8,148 bases of DNA, from positions 1 through 8,148 of the forward strand of contig JAUIHC010000121.1 of NCBI GenBank assembly GCA_030432455.1, written 5' to 3'. Both the position numbers and the translations under genes were made by a program. Source of the DNA: Phycisphaerae bacterium. GTDB taxonomy: Bacteria > Planctomycetota > Phycisphaerae > Phycisphaerales > SM1A02. Position 1 is the stretch's first letter. Every line of letters starts with the position of its first letter. This document shows positions 1 to 5,531 of this stretch, piece by piece. Under the pieces are notes generated by a model, which saw nothing but the letters and a program-made list of their open reading frames with translations, was not told where the DNA came from and made no database searches.

Positions 1-736
1 CCGCGAGGTCGTCCCGGATCGCGTCGAGCACGTCCACGACATCCTCGGCGTACTCCATCGAGCCGACCGCGGTGATCCCGAGCGACGCGAGGTGCGTCGT
101 CGCCTCGATGGTCGTGCGCCGCCTCGCTTCGATCGACGGCTTCGGGACGATCGGATTGACGAGCTGCCACGCGGCCGCTTCAAGCAGCAGTCCGGTCGGG
201 CGGCCGTCGGGGTGACGCACGATCGTGCCGCCCGGCGGGTCGGCGGCGAGTCGGCCGGCGTCGTCGAGCATCCGCAGCACGACCTCGTTCACGAGCACCG
301 CGTGATGATCGTGCTTGAAGCAGACGACCGGCCGATCACCGCACCCGGCGAGCCACGATGCGTCGGGCAGATCGCCGCCCCAGCCGGTCTCGAGCCATCC
401 GTGCCCGAGCAGCCATGCGTCCGGCCCCTCGGCGGGAAGGGTGGCGGCCCGTTCCGCCAGCCGCCGGGTGAACGCCGCCCGGCTCGGGCAGCGGGCGAGA
501 TCGACCTGCTGCATCGTGCTGCCCGCCAGAACGAGATGCACGTGCGCATCCACGAACCCCGGGAGCACCGTGCCGCCGCCCGCGTCGAGCACCTCCACGC
601 CATCTGAGTCGGCCGTGCCCGCATCGAGCACCGCGGCGATGCGATCGCCACTGATGACGACATCGACCGCGCGGGGGCCGGCCGGGGTCGCGAGTCGGGC
701 GTCGCGAAGGACGAGGGTCGGTGTGGAGTCGGGCAC
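1..736 (-). CDS. YtcJ-type amidohydrolase, N-terminal part (cut by window edge)
   Basis: A metal-dependent hydrolase of the amidohydrolase superfamily, YtcJ/Amidohydro_3 type. These act on C-N bonds of cyclic amides, N-acyl compounds or related substrates; the substrate here cannot be told. Reading from the GTG at 736 gives 245 residues with no stop before the edge, roughly half of a normal family member. An N-terminal composite beta-sandwich strand (LVLRDARLATPAG, about 8-20) is followed by the metal-binding LPGFVDAHVHL (58-68, His65 and His67), then GHGWLETGWGG (111-121), KHDHHAVLVN (141-150) and GGTIVRHPDGRPTGLLLE (169-186), all typical of YtcJ-like proteins. The carboxylated-lysine/His region and the catalytic Asp lie beyond the window. 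The GTG start is chosen because the family N-terminus begins here and a TACGAT hexamer lies 6 bases upstream. There is no Shine-Dalgarno site. It diverges from the lipoprotein gene starting at 795. The family call is secure; cytosolic location is inferred from the lack of a signal peptide. Confidence 0.9.
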   Translation of the reverse strand, partial: MPDSTPTLVLRDARLATPAGPRAVDVVISGDRIAAVLDAGTADSDGVEVLDAGGGTVLPGFVDAHVHLVLAGSTMQQVDLARCPSRAAFTRRLAERAATLPAEGPDAWLLGHGWLETGWGGDLPDASWLAGCGDRPVVCFKHDHHAVLVNEVVLRMLDDAGRLAADPPGGTIVRHPDGRPTGLLLEAAAWQLVNPIVPKPSIEARRRTTIEATTHLASLGITAVGSMEYAEDVVDVLDAIRDDLA

Positions 737-741
737 GGGTC

Positions 742-748
742 TATCGTA
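742..748. promoter_or_regulatory. Overlapping bidirectional -10 boxes at the palindrome TCGTACGA
   Basis: The 58-base gap between two divergent genes contains the perfect palindrome TCGTACGA (744-751). On the plus strand TATCGT (742-747) and on the minus strand TACGAT (748-743) both fit a TANNNT -10 element. The minus-strand box ends 6 bases before the amidohydrolase GTG, which would make that transcript leaderless. The plus-strand box leaves a leader of about 40 bases for the lipoprotein gene. No convincing -35 TTGACA is visible for either. Promoter identity is inferred from position and sequence only. Confidence 0.4.
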
Positions 749-794
749 CGAGCCGATCTTGTCCCGACCCCGTGTCGAACCGGAATCCAGCACC

Positions 795-1484
795 ATGCCG
801 ATCGCGCCGCTCCTGCGTCTGCTCGTCCCGACCGTCACCCTGGGAATGTTTGCGGGGTGTGGCGACGGCGGAACCGCCGGTGCCCCCAAGCCACCCGCGT
901 CGGGCTCGCCGAGGCCGCCCGTGGCGACGACGCCGACGCAGGCCACCACGGGCGTCGATGCCGACGCGACGGCCGAAGCGGCGACCGACTGGTCGGTGTC
1001 CACCGCCGCCAGCGATCCCAAGCGGGCCGAGGTCGGGGGGCTCGTCTTCCCGAAGCCCCCGACCTGGCTCTGGACCGCGCCGCGGGTTCGGTTCCGCACG
1101 CTGCAGTACGACGTTCCGGGGGTCGCCGATGGCGCCGGCGCGGCCGAGCTGGTCTTCAGTCTCTTCCGCGGCGGCGACGGCGGACCGACCGACATGAACA
1201 TCGATCGCTGGATCGGGCAGTTCCGCAGCCCCGAGGGCGAACCCGCCGAGGCGACGACCTCGACCGAGGAACGCGGCGGTCTGGTGATCCATCGCGTCGA
1301 GACCGCGGGGAGCTATCAGGCGATGGGCCAGCCCGCGCCGCGACCTGGACAGATGCAACTTGGCGCCATCATCGAAGCCCCCGGCCGCCGCGTCTTCGTC
1401 CGCCTCGTCGGCCCCGACGCGACGGTCGAGGCGGCGAGAGAAGACTTCGATCGACTCGTGGCGGGTGTGATGCCTGGCGGGTGA
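795..1484 (+). CDS. Lipoprotein of unknown function
   Basis: A 229-residue predicted lipoprotein whose function I do not recognise. The first 21 residues form a short signal peptide (MPIAPLLRLLVPTVTLGMFAG) with lipobox FAGC, so Cys22 would be lipidated. Residues about 24-75 are a Gly/Pro/Ala/Thr-rich linker that should be disordered. Residues about 80-228 form one compact domain with alternating beta strands: LVFPKPPTWLW (83-93), AAELVFSLFRGGDGGPTDMN (116-135), DRWIGQF (137-143), a GSYQAMGQP turn (172-180) and LGAIIEAPGRRVFVRLVGP (189-207), ending in a helix. I associate this pattern (an FRGGDGG-like loop, an N-x2-RW motif, a late LGAII-x-P then VF-x-R-L-x-GP) with uncharacterised planctomycete proteins; a PsbP/DcrB-like fold is a guess. 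ATG 795 is chosen because it alone gives a proper lipoprotein signal; the same frame extends further upstream without one. No strong Shine-Dalgarno site is present. Confidence 0.8.
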   Translation: MPIAPLLRLLVPTVTLGMFAGCGDGGTAGAPKPPASGSPRPPVATTPTQATTGVDADATAEAATDWSVSTAASDPKRAEVGGLVFPKPPTWLWTAPRVRFRTLQYDVPGVADGAGAAELVFSLFRGGDGGPTDMNIDRWIGQFRSPEGEPAEATTSTEERGGLVIHRVETAGSYQAMGQPAPRPGQMQLGAIIEAPGRRVFVRLVGPDATVEAAREDFDRLVAGVMPGG

Positions 1485-1502
1485 TGGCCGCGTGTCGCCA
1501 GG

Positions 1503-1554
1503 TACCACGGAGGTACCACGGAGTTCACGGGGGAGCACGGAGGGCCACGGAGGA
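1503..1554 (+). repeat. CACGGAG repeat block, left arm of an inverted repeat
   Basis: Five tandem degenerate units of the type (n)CCACGGAGG. CACGG falls at 1506, 1517, 1526, 1536 and 1546, so the spacing is 11, 9, 10 and 10 bases, close to one DNA helical turn. The block is complementary to the two CTCCGTG blocks at 1677-1716 and 1738-1777 and forms the left arm of a large imperfect palindrome. I have seen similar CACGGAG/CACAGAG arrays between genes in several environmental bacterial lineages; their role is unknown to me. Confidence 0.8.
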
Positions 1555-1676
1555 TGCGTGTTCAACCTCAATGGCTGCGCTTCCTGCAGTGAATCTTGCG
1601 GATGCGTGGTGGCGTGAACGACGCTTGGAACACGGACGGGGTTTCACATTGGGAGCGCGAAGCAGGCAGATCAGAT

Positions 1677-1716
1677 CCTCTCCGTGGCCCCGTGATCCTC
1701 CGTGCACTCCGTGGTG
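1677..1716 (-). repeat. CTCCGTG repeat block A, right arm of the inverted repeat
   Basis: Four CCGTG cores at 1682, 1690, 1700 and 1709 (spacing 8, 10 and 9), in the opposite orientation to the left block. Read on the minus strand the units are again CCACGGAG-like. It can pair with the left arm across a loop of about 120 bases. Confidence 0.75.
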
Positions 1717-1737
1717 ATCAACCCGAACCAAGTCCAA

Positions 1738-1777
1738 TCTCTGTGGCCCTCCGTGCCTCTCCGTGTTCTCCGTGGTA
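1738..1777 (-). repeat. CTCCGTG repeat block B, best match to the left arm
   Basis: Cores at 1741 (CTGTG variant), 1751, 1761 and 1770, spaced 10, 10 and 9. This block is the closest reverse complement of the left arm: the 14-mer GTGGCCCTCCGTGC and the end CCGTGGTA match it exactly. It stops 11 bases short of the superoxide dismutase stop codon, so it would form part of that messenger's 3' end. Confidence 0.75.
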
Positions 1778-1788
1778 AGAACCGCGAC

Positions 1789-2418
1789 TCACCCCGCAGC
1801 AGCGAACCGGCGGCTGACTTCGGCCCAGTTCACCACGCTCCAGAACGCCGCGATGTAGTCGGGGCGACGGTTCTGGTAGTGCAGGTAGTACGCGTGCTCC
1901 CAGACGTCGAGGCCGAGAATCGGGGTGCACTCGCACTCGACCAGGCCGGTCATGAGCGGGTTGTCCTGGTTCGGCGTCGAGCAGATGCACAGGCCGCCGC
2001 CGGGCTTGACGCCGAGCCACGCCCAGCCGCTGCCGAAGCGGGTCGCGCCAGCCGCGGCGAACGTCTCCTTCATGCCGTCCATCGAGCCGAAGGCGGCGTC
2101 GATCGCGGCGGCGAGTTCGGCGCTCGGGGCACCGCTCTCGGCCGCGGGGCAGAGGATCTGCCAGAAGAGGCTGTGGTTGAAGTGCCCGCCACCGTTGTTG
2201 CGGACCGCGCCTCGGATCGCCTCGGGCAGGTCGGCGACGCCGCGGCAGAGATCCTCGATGCTCTTCCCGGCGAGGTCGGCGTGTCCGCCGATCGCGTCAT
2301 TGAGCTTGGCGATGTAGGCCGCATGGTGCTTGGTGCGGTGGATGTTCATCGTCTGCGCGTCGATCGCGGGCTCGAGGGCGTTCTCGGCGTACGGCAGGTC
2401 GGGCAGGGTGAAGGCCAT
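1789..2418 (-). CDS. sodA: Superoxide dismutase, Fe/Mn family, Mn-type
   Basis: Converts superoxide to oxygen and hydrogen peroxide, normally as a cytosolic dimer or tetramer. The 209 residues match the family length. The N-terminal helical domain opens with LPDLPYAENALEPAIDAQTM. All four metal ligands are present: His27 (in NIHRTKHHAAY), His82 (in GGGHFNHSLFW), Asp171 and His175 (in GLDVWEHAYYL). Gln151 in TPNQDNPLM, in the position of the active-site Gln of Mn enzymes, and the GGG before His79 indicate Mn rather than Fe preference. There is no signal peptide. The ATG at 2418 has AAGGAG at 2433-2428, 9 bases upstream, which fixes the start. An unusual cysteine cluster, Cys144, Cys146, Cys162 and Cys164 (LCICS and VECECT), sits in the metal-binding domain. 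The gene diverges from thiE. A possible -10 box TACACT (2501-2496) would give a leader of about 70 bases. Confidence 0.97.
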   Translation of the reverse strand: MAFTLPDLPYAENALEPAIDAQTMNIHRTKHHAAYIAKLNDAIGGHADLAGKSIEDLCRGVADLPEAIRGAVRNNGGGHFNHSLFWQILCPAAESGAPSAELAAAIDAAFGSMDGMKETFAAAGATRFGSGWAWLGVKPGGGLCICSTPNQDNPLMTGLVECECTPILGLDVWEHAYYLHYQNRRPDYIAAFWSVVNWAEVSRRFAAAG

Positions 2419-2495
2419 GGGTCGGACTCCTTGGCGAATGTGGTGTGAGGGGCGATGCCGACCGGGCCGTCGTCGGTCCCGGCCGGAGGGCGGGC

Positions 2496-2501
2496 AGTGT
2501 A
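2496..2501 (-). promoter_or_regulatory. Candidate -10 box for the superoxide dismutase gene
   Basis: TACACT on the minus strand, 77 bases before the ATG at 2418, is the best TANNNT match in the 143-base divergent gap for that direction. The leader would contain the AAGGAG ribosome site and a short imperfect hairpin (CCGGG at 2462-2466 with CCCGG at 2478-2482). No clear -35 element is visible. The assignment is tentative. Confidence 0.3.
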
Positions 2502-2548
2502 GACGGCTCGTGACCGGTCGGACCGGGGCCGGATCGACCGCGGCTCGC

Positions 2549-2554
2549 TACCCT
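2549..2554 (+). promoter_or_regulatory. Candidate -10 box of a leaderless thiE transcript
   Basis: TACCCT ends 7 bases before the thiE ATG at 2562. No Shine-Dalgarno sequence lies between, and with normal -10 to start-site spacing transcription would begin at or next to the A of the ATG. The same arrangement precedes the amidohydrolase and atpG genes in this window. Confidence 0.4.
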
Positions 2555-2561
2555 TCGGTCC

Positions 2562-3698
2562 ATGCGCCGCGACGGACTCGAACGACTGGTGGATGCCTCG
2601 GGAAACCGGGCCCGGGAAGGGGTCCGGGTGCTGGAGGATCTCGCCCGGTTCGTGCTCGACGACCAGGATCTCGCCGGGGCGCTCAAGGCGGTTCGGCACG
2701 AGATCTCGGGGGCGATCGCGGACGTCGGATTCCGGGGCGTGGCGTCGCGCGACACCGCGGGCGACGTCGGGACCGCGATCGGCACCGACGCCGAGTACGA
2801 GCGGCCCGGCATCGTGGCGGTCGCCGACGCGGCGGGGGGGCGGGCGACCGAAGCGGTCCGGACGCTGGAGGAGATCGCGAAGACCGGGGGGCAGGCCGCG
2901 GGCGACGCGGCGCGGCGACTCGAAGCGGTGCGGTATCGGCTCTACGACCTGGCGGCCGCGACCGTCGCCGGGCTCTCGCGGGGCCGGCCGGCAGGATGGC
3001 GGGTGCAGGTGCTGCTGACCGAGTCGGCGTGTCGCGGCGACTGGCGGGACGTGCTCTCGGCAGTGATCGCGGGCGGTGCCGATGCGGTGCAGGTGCGTGA
3101 GAAGCACCTCGACCCCGCGGGGCTCGTCGCACGGGTCCGCGCGGTCGTCGAGATCGCACGGCCCGCGGGGGTGGCGGTCATCGTGAACGACCGCGCCGAT
3201 GTCGCGGCGGCGACCGGCGCCGACGGCGTGCATCTGGGGCAGGACGATCTGCCGGTCGAGATGGCGCGGGCGGCGGTCGGGCGGCTCGCGATCGTCGGGG
3301 GGAGTTCGCACACGCTCGACGAGGCGGCGCGGCTGGTCGCGGCGGGCTGCGACTACGCGGGCGTCGGTCGGTTCGCGGCGAGCGGAACCAAGCCGGGGGC
3401 GAGCGAGGGCGGGGCGGCGTTCGTGCGGGCGTTCGTCGAGGCGCATCCGTCGATGCCGCATCTGGTGATCGGCGGGGTCGGTCCGGCCAACGTCGGCGGC
3501 GTGATCGAGGCGGGGGGGCGTGCGGTCGCGGTGTGCGGGTCGGTCTGCGGGGCGGACGACCCGGCCGAGGTGGTGGCGGATCTGCGACTCCGCCTTCAGC
3601 ACGCGGTGGCCGAGGATCTGGCGGCCGAGCCATCCGATCCATCCGAGCCAGCCGAGGCGGCCGGGACCGGGATCAGGACCGGGATCAGCGGCTCATGA
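2562..3698 (+). CDS. thiE: ThiD2-ThiE fusion: thiamine-phosphate synthase with N-terminal ThiD2 domain
   Basis: ThiE joins HMP pyrophosphate and the thiazole phosphate into thiamine phosphate; a ThiD2 domain is a monofunctional HMP-phosphate kinase supplying the pyrophosphate. The 378-residue protein has both. Residues about 5-135 carry the ThiD2 signature: DASGNRAREGVRVLEDLARF (11-30), LKAVRHEI (41-48), ASRDTAGDVGT (61-71) and ATEAVRTLEEIAK (95-107). Residues about 147-345 are the ThiE TIM barrel: VQVREKHL (176-183), VIVNDRAD (206-213), ADGVHLGQDDLP (220-231), GGSSHTLDEA (246-255), YAGVGRFAASGTKP (265-278), VIGGVGPANV (302-311) and VAVCGSVCGADDP (322-334). The tail after about 350 is low-complexity Asp/Ser/Pro/Glu. 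The usual FPT-x-TK loop reads FAASGTK, with the phosphate-binding Thr-Lys kept. It starts without a Shine-Dalgarno site, and its stop codon overlaps the next start as ATGA, so the two genes are probably translationally coupled. Confidence 0.95.
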   Translation: MRRDGLERLVDASGNRAREGVRVLEDLARFVLDDQDLAGALKAVRHEISGAIADVGFRGVASRDTAGDVGTAIGTDAEYERPGIVAVADAAGGRATEAVRTLEEIAKTGGQAAGDAARRLEAVRYRLYDLAAATVAGLSRGRPAGWRVQVLLTESACRGDWRDVLSAVIAGGADAVQVREKHLDPAGLVARVRAVVEIARPAGVAVIVNDRADVAAATGADGVHLGQDDLPVEMARAAVGRLAIVGGSSHTLDEAARLVAAGCDYAGVGRFAASGTKPGASEGGAAFVRAFVEAHPSMPHLVIGGVGPANVGGVIEAGGRAVAVCGSVCGADDPAEVVADLRLRLQHAVAEDLAAEPSDPSEPAEAAGTGIRTGISGS

Positions 3699-4534
3699 TC
3701 GGCGATCTCGAGGTCGTCCTCTGCGGCACCGGCACGTCGAGCGGCATTCCGATCATCGGCTGCCGGTGTGCCGTCTGCACCAGCGAGGACTGGCGTGATC
3801 GGCGGACCCGGTGCGGGGCGTGTCTGCGATTCCGCGACGCCGAGGGGCATCCCCGGATGATCCTGCTCGACTGTCCGCCGGATCACCGCGAGCAGGCGCT
3901 GCAGCTCGGGCTCGACCGCTGCGATGCGATCCTCTTCACGCATTCGCACGTCGATCACGTCTTCGGGCTCGACGATGTGCGTCGGTACAACGCGGTCCAG
4001 AAGTCGCCGATCGAGATCCTCGGGGACCGGGGCACGCTCGAGGAACTGGAGCGGATGTTCCGGCACGTCTTCCGGCCGCACGAGAATGTGAACGTCTCGT
4101 TCGTGGCGAGTCTGCTGGCGACCGAGGTCCGACCCGGCGAGGCGTTCGAGCGGTTCGGGCTGCGGATCGAGCCGCTGCCGCTCCTGCACGGTCGGCTGCC
4201 GATCCTCGGGTACCGAATCGAGGTGGCGGGGGACGACGGCGATCCGGCGGGGGGCCAGCCGGGGCCGTTCCCGCTGGCGTACTGCACCGATGTGTCGGCG
4301 ATCCCGCCCGAGGCGTGGCCGCGGCTGACCGGACTGCGGACGCTGGTGCTGGACATGCTCCGGCCGCGACAGCACCCGACCCACTTCACGGTGGATCAGG
4401 CGATCGAGACGGCCGAGCGGATCGGGGCGAGCCGGACCTGGTTCCTGCACATGAGTCACGAGATCCGGCACGCCGAGGTCGATCCGACCCTGCCGCCGGG
4501 CATGCGGCTGGCCTGGGACGGCATCCGGCTCTGA
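3695..4534 (+). CDS. Metallo-beta-lactamase-fold hydrolase, PhnP-like (COG1235 type)
   Basis: A 279-residue cytosolic metallo-hydrolase of the PhnP-like branch of the metallo-beta-lactamase fold. PhnP itself cleaves phosphoribosyl cyclic phosphate; most relatives, probably including this one, have no known substrate and are likely phosphodiesterases. Visible features in order: LCGTGTSSGIPIIGC (9-23); a cysteine knot GCRCAVC plus CGAC (Cys23, 25, 28, 40, 43), like the structural zinc site of PhnP; ILLDCPPDHR (56-65); the metal motif THSHVDH (82-88); LLHGRLPILGYRI (163-175, His165); AYCTDVSAIP (195-204, Asp199); HPTHFTVDQAIE (227-238); and LHMSHE (251-256). All expected metal ligands appear present. 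The ATG at 3695 overlaps the thiE stop by four bases, and no good Shine-Dalgarno site is visible, so translation probably depends on coupling to thiE. A link to thiamine metabolism is suggested only by this overlap. No phn genes are nearby. Confidence 0.88.
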   Translation: MIGDLEVVLCGTGTSSGIPIIGCRCAVCTSEDWRDRRTRCGACLRFRDAEGHPRMILLDCPPDHREQALQLGLDRCDAILFTHSHVDHVFGLDDVRRYNAVQKSPIEILGDRGTLEELERMFRHVFRPHENVNVSFVASLLATEVRPGEAFERFGLRIEPLPLLHGRLPILGYRIEVAGDDGDPAGGQPGPFPLAYCTDVSAIPPEAWPRLTGLRTLVLDMLRPRQHPTHFTVDQAIETAERIGASRTWFLHMSHEIRHAEVDPTLPPGMRLAWDGIRL

Positions 4535-4541
4535 GCCGGAC

Positions 4542-4569
4542 GGGGGGCCGTGGCGGGGGGGGCGGGGGG
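4542..4569 (+). other. G-run tract upstream of atpG (possible G-quadruplex)
   Basis: Three runs of six, eight and six guanines (4542-4547, 4555-4562, 4564-4569) lie in the 54-base gap between the hydrolase stop and atpG. The eight-base run can supply two G-tracts, so an intramolecular G-quadruplex is possible on the coding strand. It covers the place where a -35 element would be expected relative to the -10 box at 4574. Any regulatory effect is inference. Confidence 0.4.
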
Positions 4570-4573
4570 TCGG

Positions 4574-4579
4574 TAGACT
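4574..4579 (+). promoter_or_regulatory. Candidate -10 box of atpG
   Basis: TAGACT ends 9 bases before the atpG ATG at 4589. The intervening bases (CCGCGTCCC) contain no ribosome-binding site, so the message would be leaderless or carry a leader of only a few bases. No -35 box can be seen because the upstream DNA is almost pure G. Confidence 0.45.
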
Positions 4580-4588
4580 CCGCGTCCC

Positions 4589-5464
4589 ATGGCACAGATT
4601 CGCGAAATCAAGAAGCGCATGGTCGCGGTCGGGACGATCCAGCGGATCACCAAGACCATGCAGATGATCGCCACCGCCAAGTTCACGGCGGCGGTCCAGC
4701 GCACCAAGGCCACCCAGCCCTACACCGAGAAGATCCGGTCGCTCGTCGCCGCGGTCTGCAGTGATCCGTCCGAGATCGACCACCCGCTGGTCGGCGGCGA
4801 TCGCAAGCCCTCGGGCAAGGACCTGCTGCTGGTCATCGGCTCGGACCGCGGCTTCTGCGGCGCGTACAACGCGAACGTCCTCCGCAACGCCCTGAAGTGG
4901 CGCAACGCCCGGCAGGCCGAAGGTCGCGAGATCATCATCGAGACCAGCGGCAAGAAGGCTCAGAACTTCTTCAAGTTCGCCAAGGTCGCCGTCGCCGCCA
5001 TCCACGAGGTCGGTGACAAGCCGCAGTACGAGGTCGTCGCGGGCATCGCCGACCAGTTGATGGACCGCTTCGTCGCGGGCGAGATCGACACCGTGCGGGT
5101 TGCGTACATGCGGTTCGAGAGCAACGCCCGCCAGATCCCCGAGATCCAGCAGATCCTCCCGATGGAGGCCCCGACCGCCGAAGGTGGCGAGGCCGGCACC
5201 GACTCGACCGCGTACGAGTTCACGCCCGACGAGGAGTCGCTGCTCAACGACCTGCTCCCGCGGGCCGTGCGCACCTCGCTCTTCCAGGCGTTCAACGACG
5301 CGGTGGTCAGCGAGCAGATCATGCGGATGATCGCCATGAAGGCCGCGACCGACAACGCCGCCGGCCTTGGTCGATCGCTCAAGCGAGATTACAACCGCGC
5401 CCGTCAGGCCCGCATCACGACCGAACTCACCGAGATCGTGTCCGGCGCCGCCGCGCTCGCCTGA
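4589..5464 (+). CDS. atpG: ATP synthase F1 subunit gamma
   Basis: The central rotating shaft of F1, coupling proton-driven c-ring rotation to ATP synthesis in the alpha3-beta3 head. The 291 residues match the normal length. The N-terminal coiled-coil helix is clear (IREIKKRMVAVGTIQRITKT, 4-23, then MQMIATAKF), followed by the Rossmann-like core with LLLVIGSDRGFCGAYN (79-94), YMRFESNARQIPEIQQILP (173-191), and the C-terminal helix with SEQIMRMIAMKAATDNA (241-257) and ARQARITTELTEIVSGAAAL (271-290). An acidic, Gly/Thr-rich stretch at about 193-215 replaces part of the variable loop. The expected neighbours atpA (upstream) and atpD/atpC (downstream) are absent, so gamma is apparently split from the operon. 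It has its own candidate -10 box and its own terminator. Its codons favour C-ending GCC, CGC and ATC with AAG, while the two preceding genes favour GCG, CGG and CCG, consistent with high expression. Confidence 0.97.
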   Translation: MAQIREIKKRMVAVGTIQRITKTMQMIATAKFTAAVQRTKATQPYTEKIRSLVAAVCSDPSEIDHPLVGGDRKPSGKDLLLVIGSDRGFCGAYNANVLRNALKWRNARQAEGREIIIETSGKKAQNFFKFAKVAVAAIHEVGDKPQYEVVAGIADQLMDRFVAGEIDTVRVAYMRFESNARQIPEIQQILPMEAPTAEGGEAGTDSTAYEFTPDEESLLNDLLPRAVRTSLFQAFNDAVVSEQIMRMIAMKAATDNAAGLGRSLKRDYNRARQARITTELTEIVSGAAALA

Positions 5465-5487
5465 ATCGGCCGAATCCACGAACGCAG

Positions 5488-5529
5488 AACGACCGCGTTC
5501 CCCGTCGCAACGGGGATCGCGGTCGTTTT
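5488..5529 (+). terminator. Rho-independent terminator of atpG
   Basis: A near-perfect hairpin beginning 24 bases after the atpG stop. Bases 5488-5505 pair with 5510-5527 in an 18-bp stem with a single T-T mismatch (5498/5517) and a four-base loop CGCA, followed by TTTT (5526-5529). The stem size and T-run on the plus side assign it to atpG. Confidence 0.85.
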
Positions 5530-5531
5530 GG

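Larger units (their letters stand above)
1485..1788. other. Convergent intergenic region without a supported gene
   Basis: This 304-base gap lies between the 3' ends of the lipoprotein gene and the superoxide dismutase gene. The short open frames across it show no recognisable protein and simply translate the repeats. It holds three blocks of CACGGAG/CTCCGTG repeats (listed separately). The middle, about 1555-1676, is less GC-rich than its surroundings and contains the short direct repeat GGATGCGTG at 1552-1560 and 1600-1608. I see no RNA gene in it. The repeats could terminate both converging transcripts. Confidence 0.6.

Noticed and set aside
315..794. In-frame extension upstream of the lipoprotein giving a 389-residue protein
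   Set aside because: It is antisense to the amidohydrolase and would bury the lipoprotein signal peptide in the interior.
741..1571. A 276-codon minus-strand open frame opposite the lipoprotein gene
   Set aside because: No motif is visible and the composition is Arg/Gly-rich; the plus strand has a clear signal peptide, lipobox and structured domain.
1503..1777. CACGGAG blocks as a CRISPR or iteron-type replication origin
   Set aside because: Units are about 10 bases with no spacers, and there is no dnaA, rep or parAB gene nearby; the inverted layout between convergent genes fits a repeat element better.
1596..1778. Short open frames in the 1485-1788 gap
   Set aside because: They translate the CACGGAG/CTCCGTG repeats and carry no domain or ribosome site.
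2346..3602. A 418-codon minus-strand open frame opposite thiE
   Set aside because: Its composition is Arg/Pro/His-rich without motifs, and it lies opposite the clear ThiD2-ThiE protein and overlaps the start of the superoxide dismutase gene.
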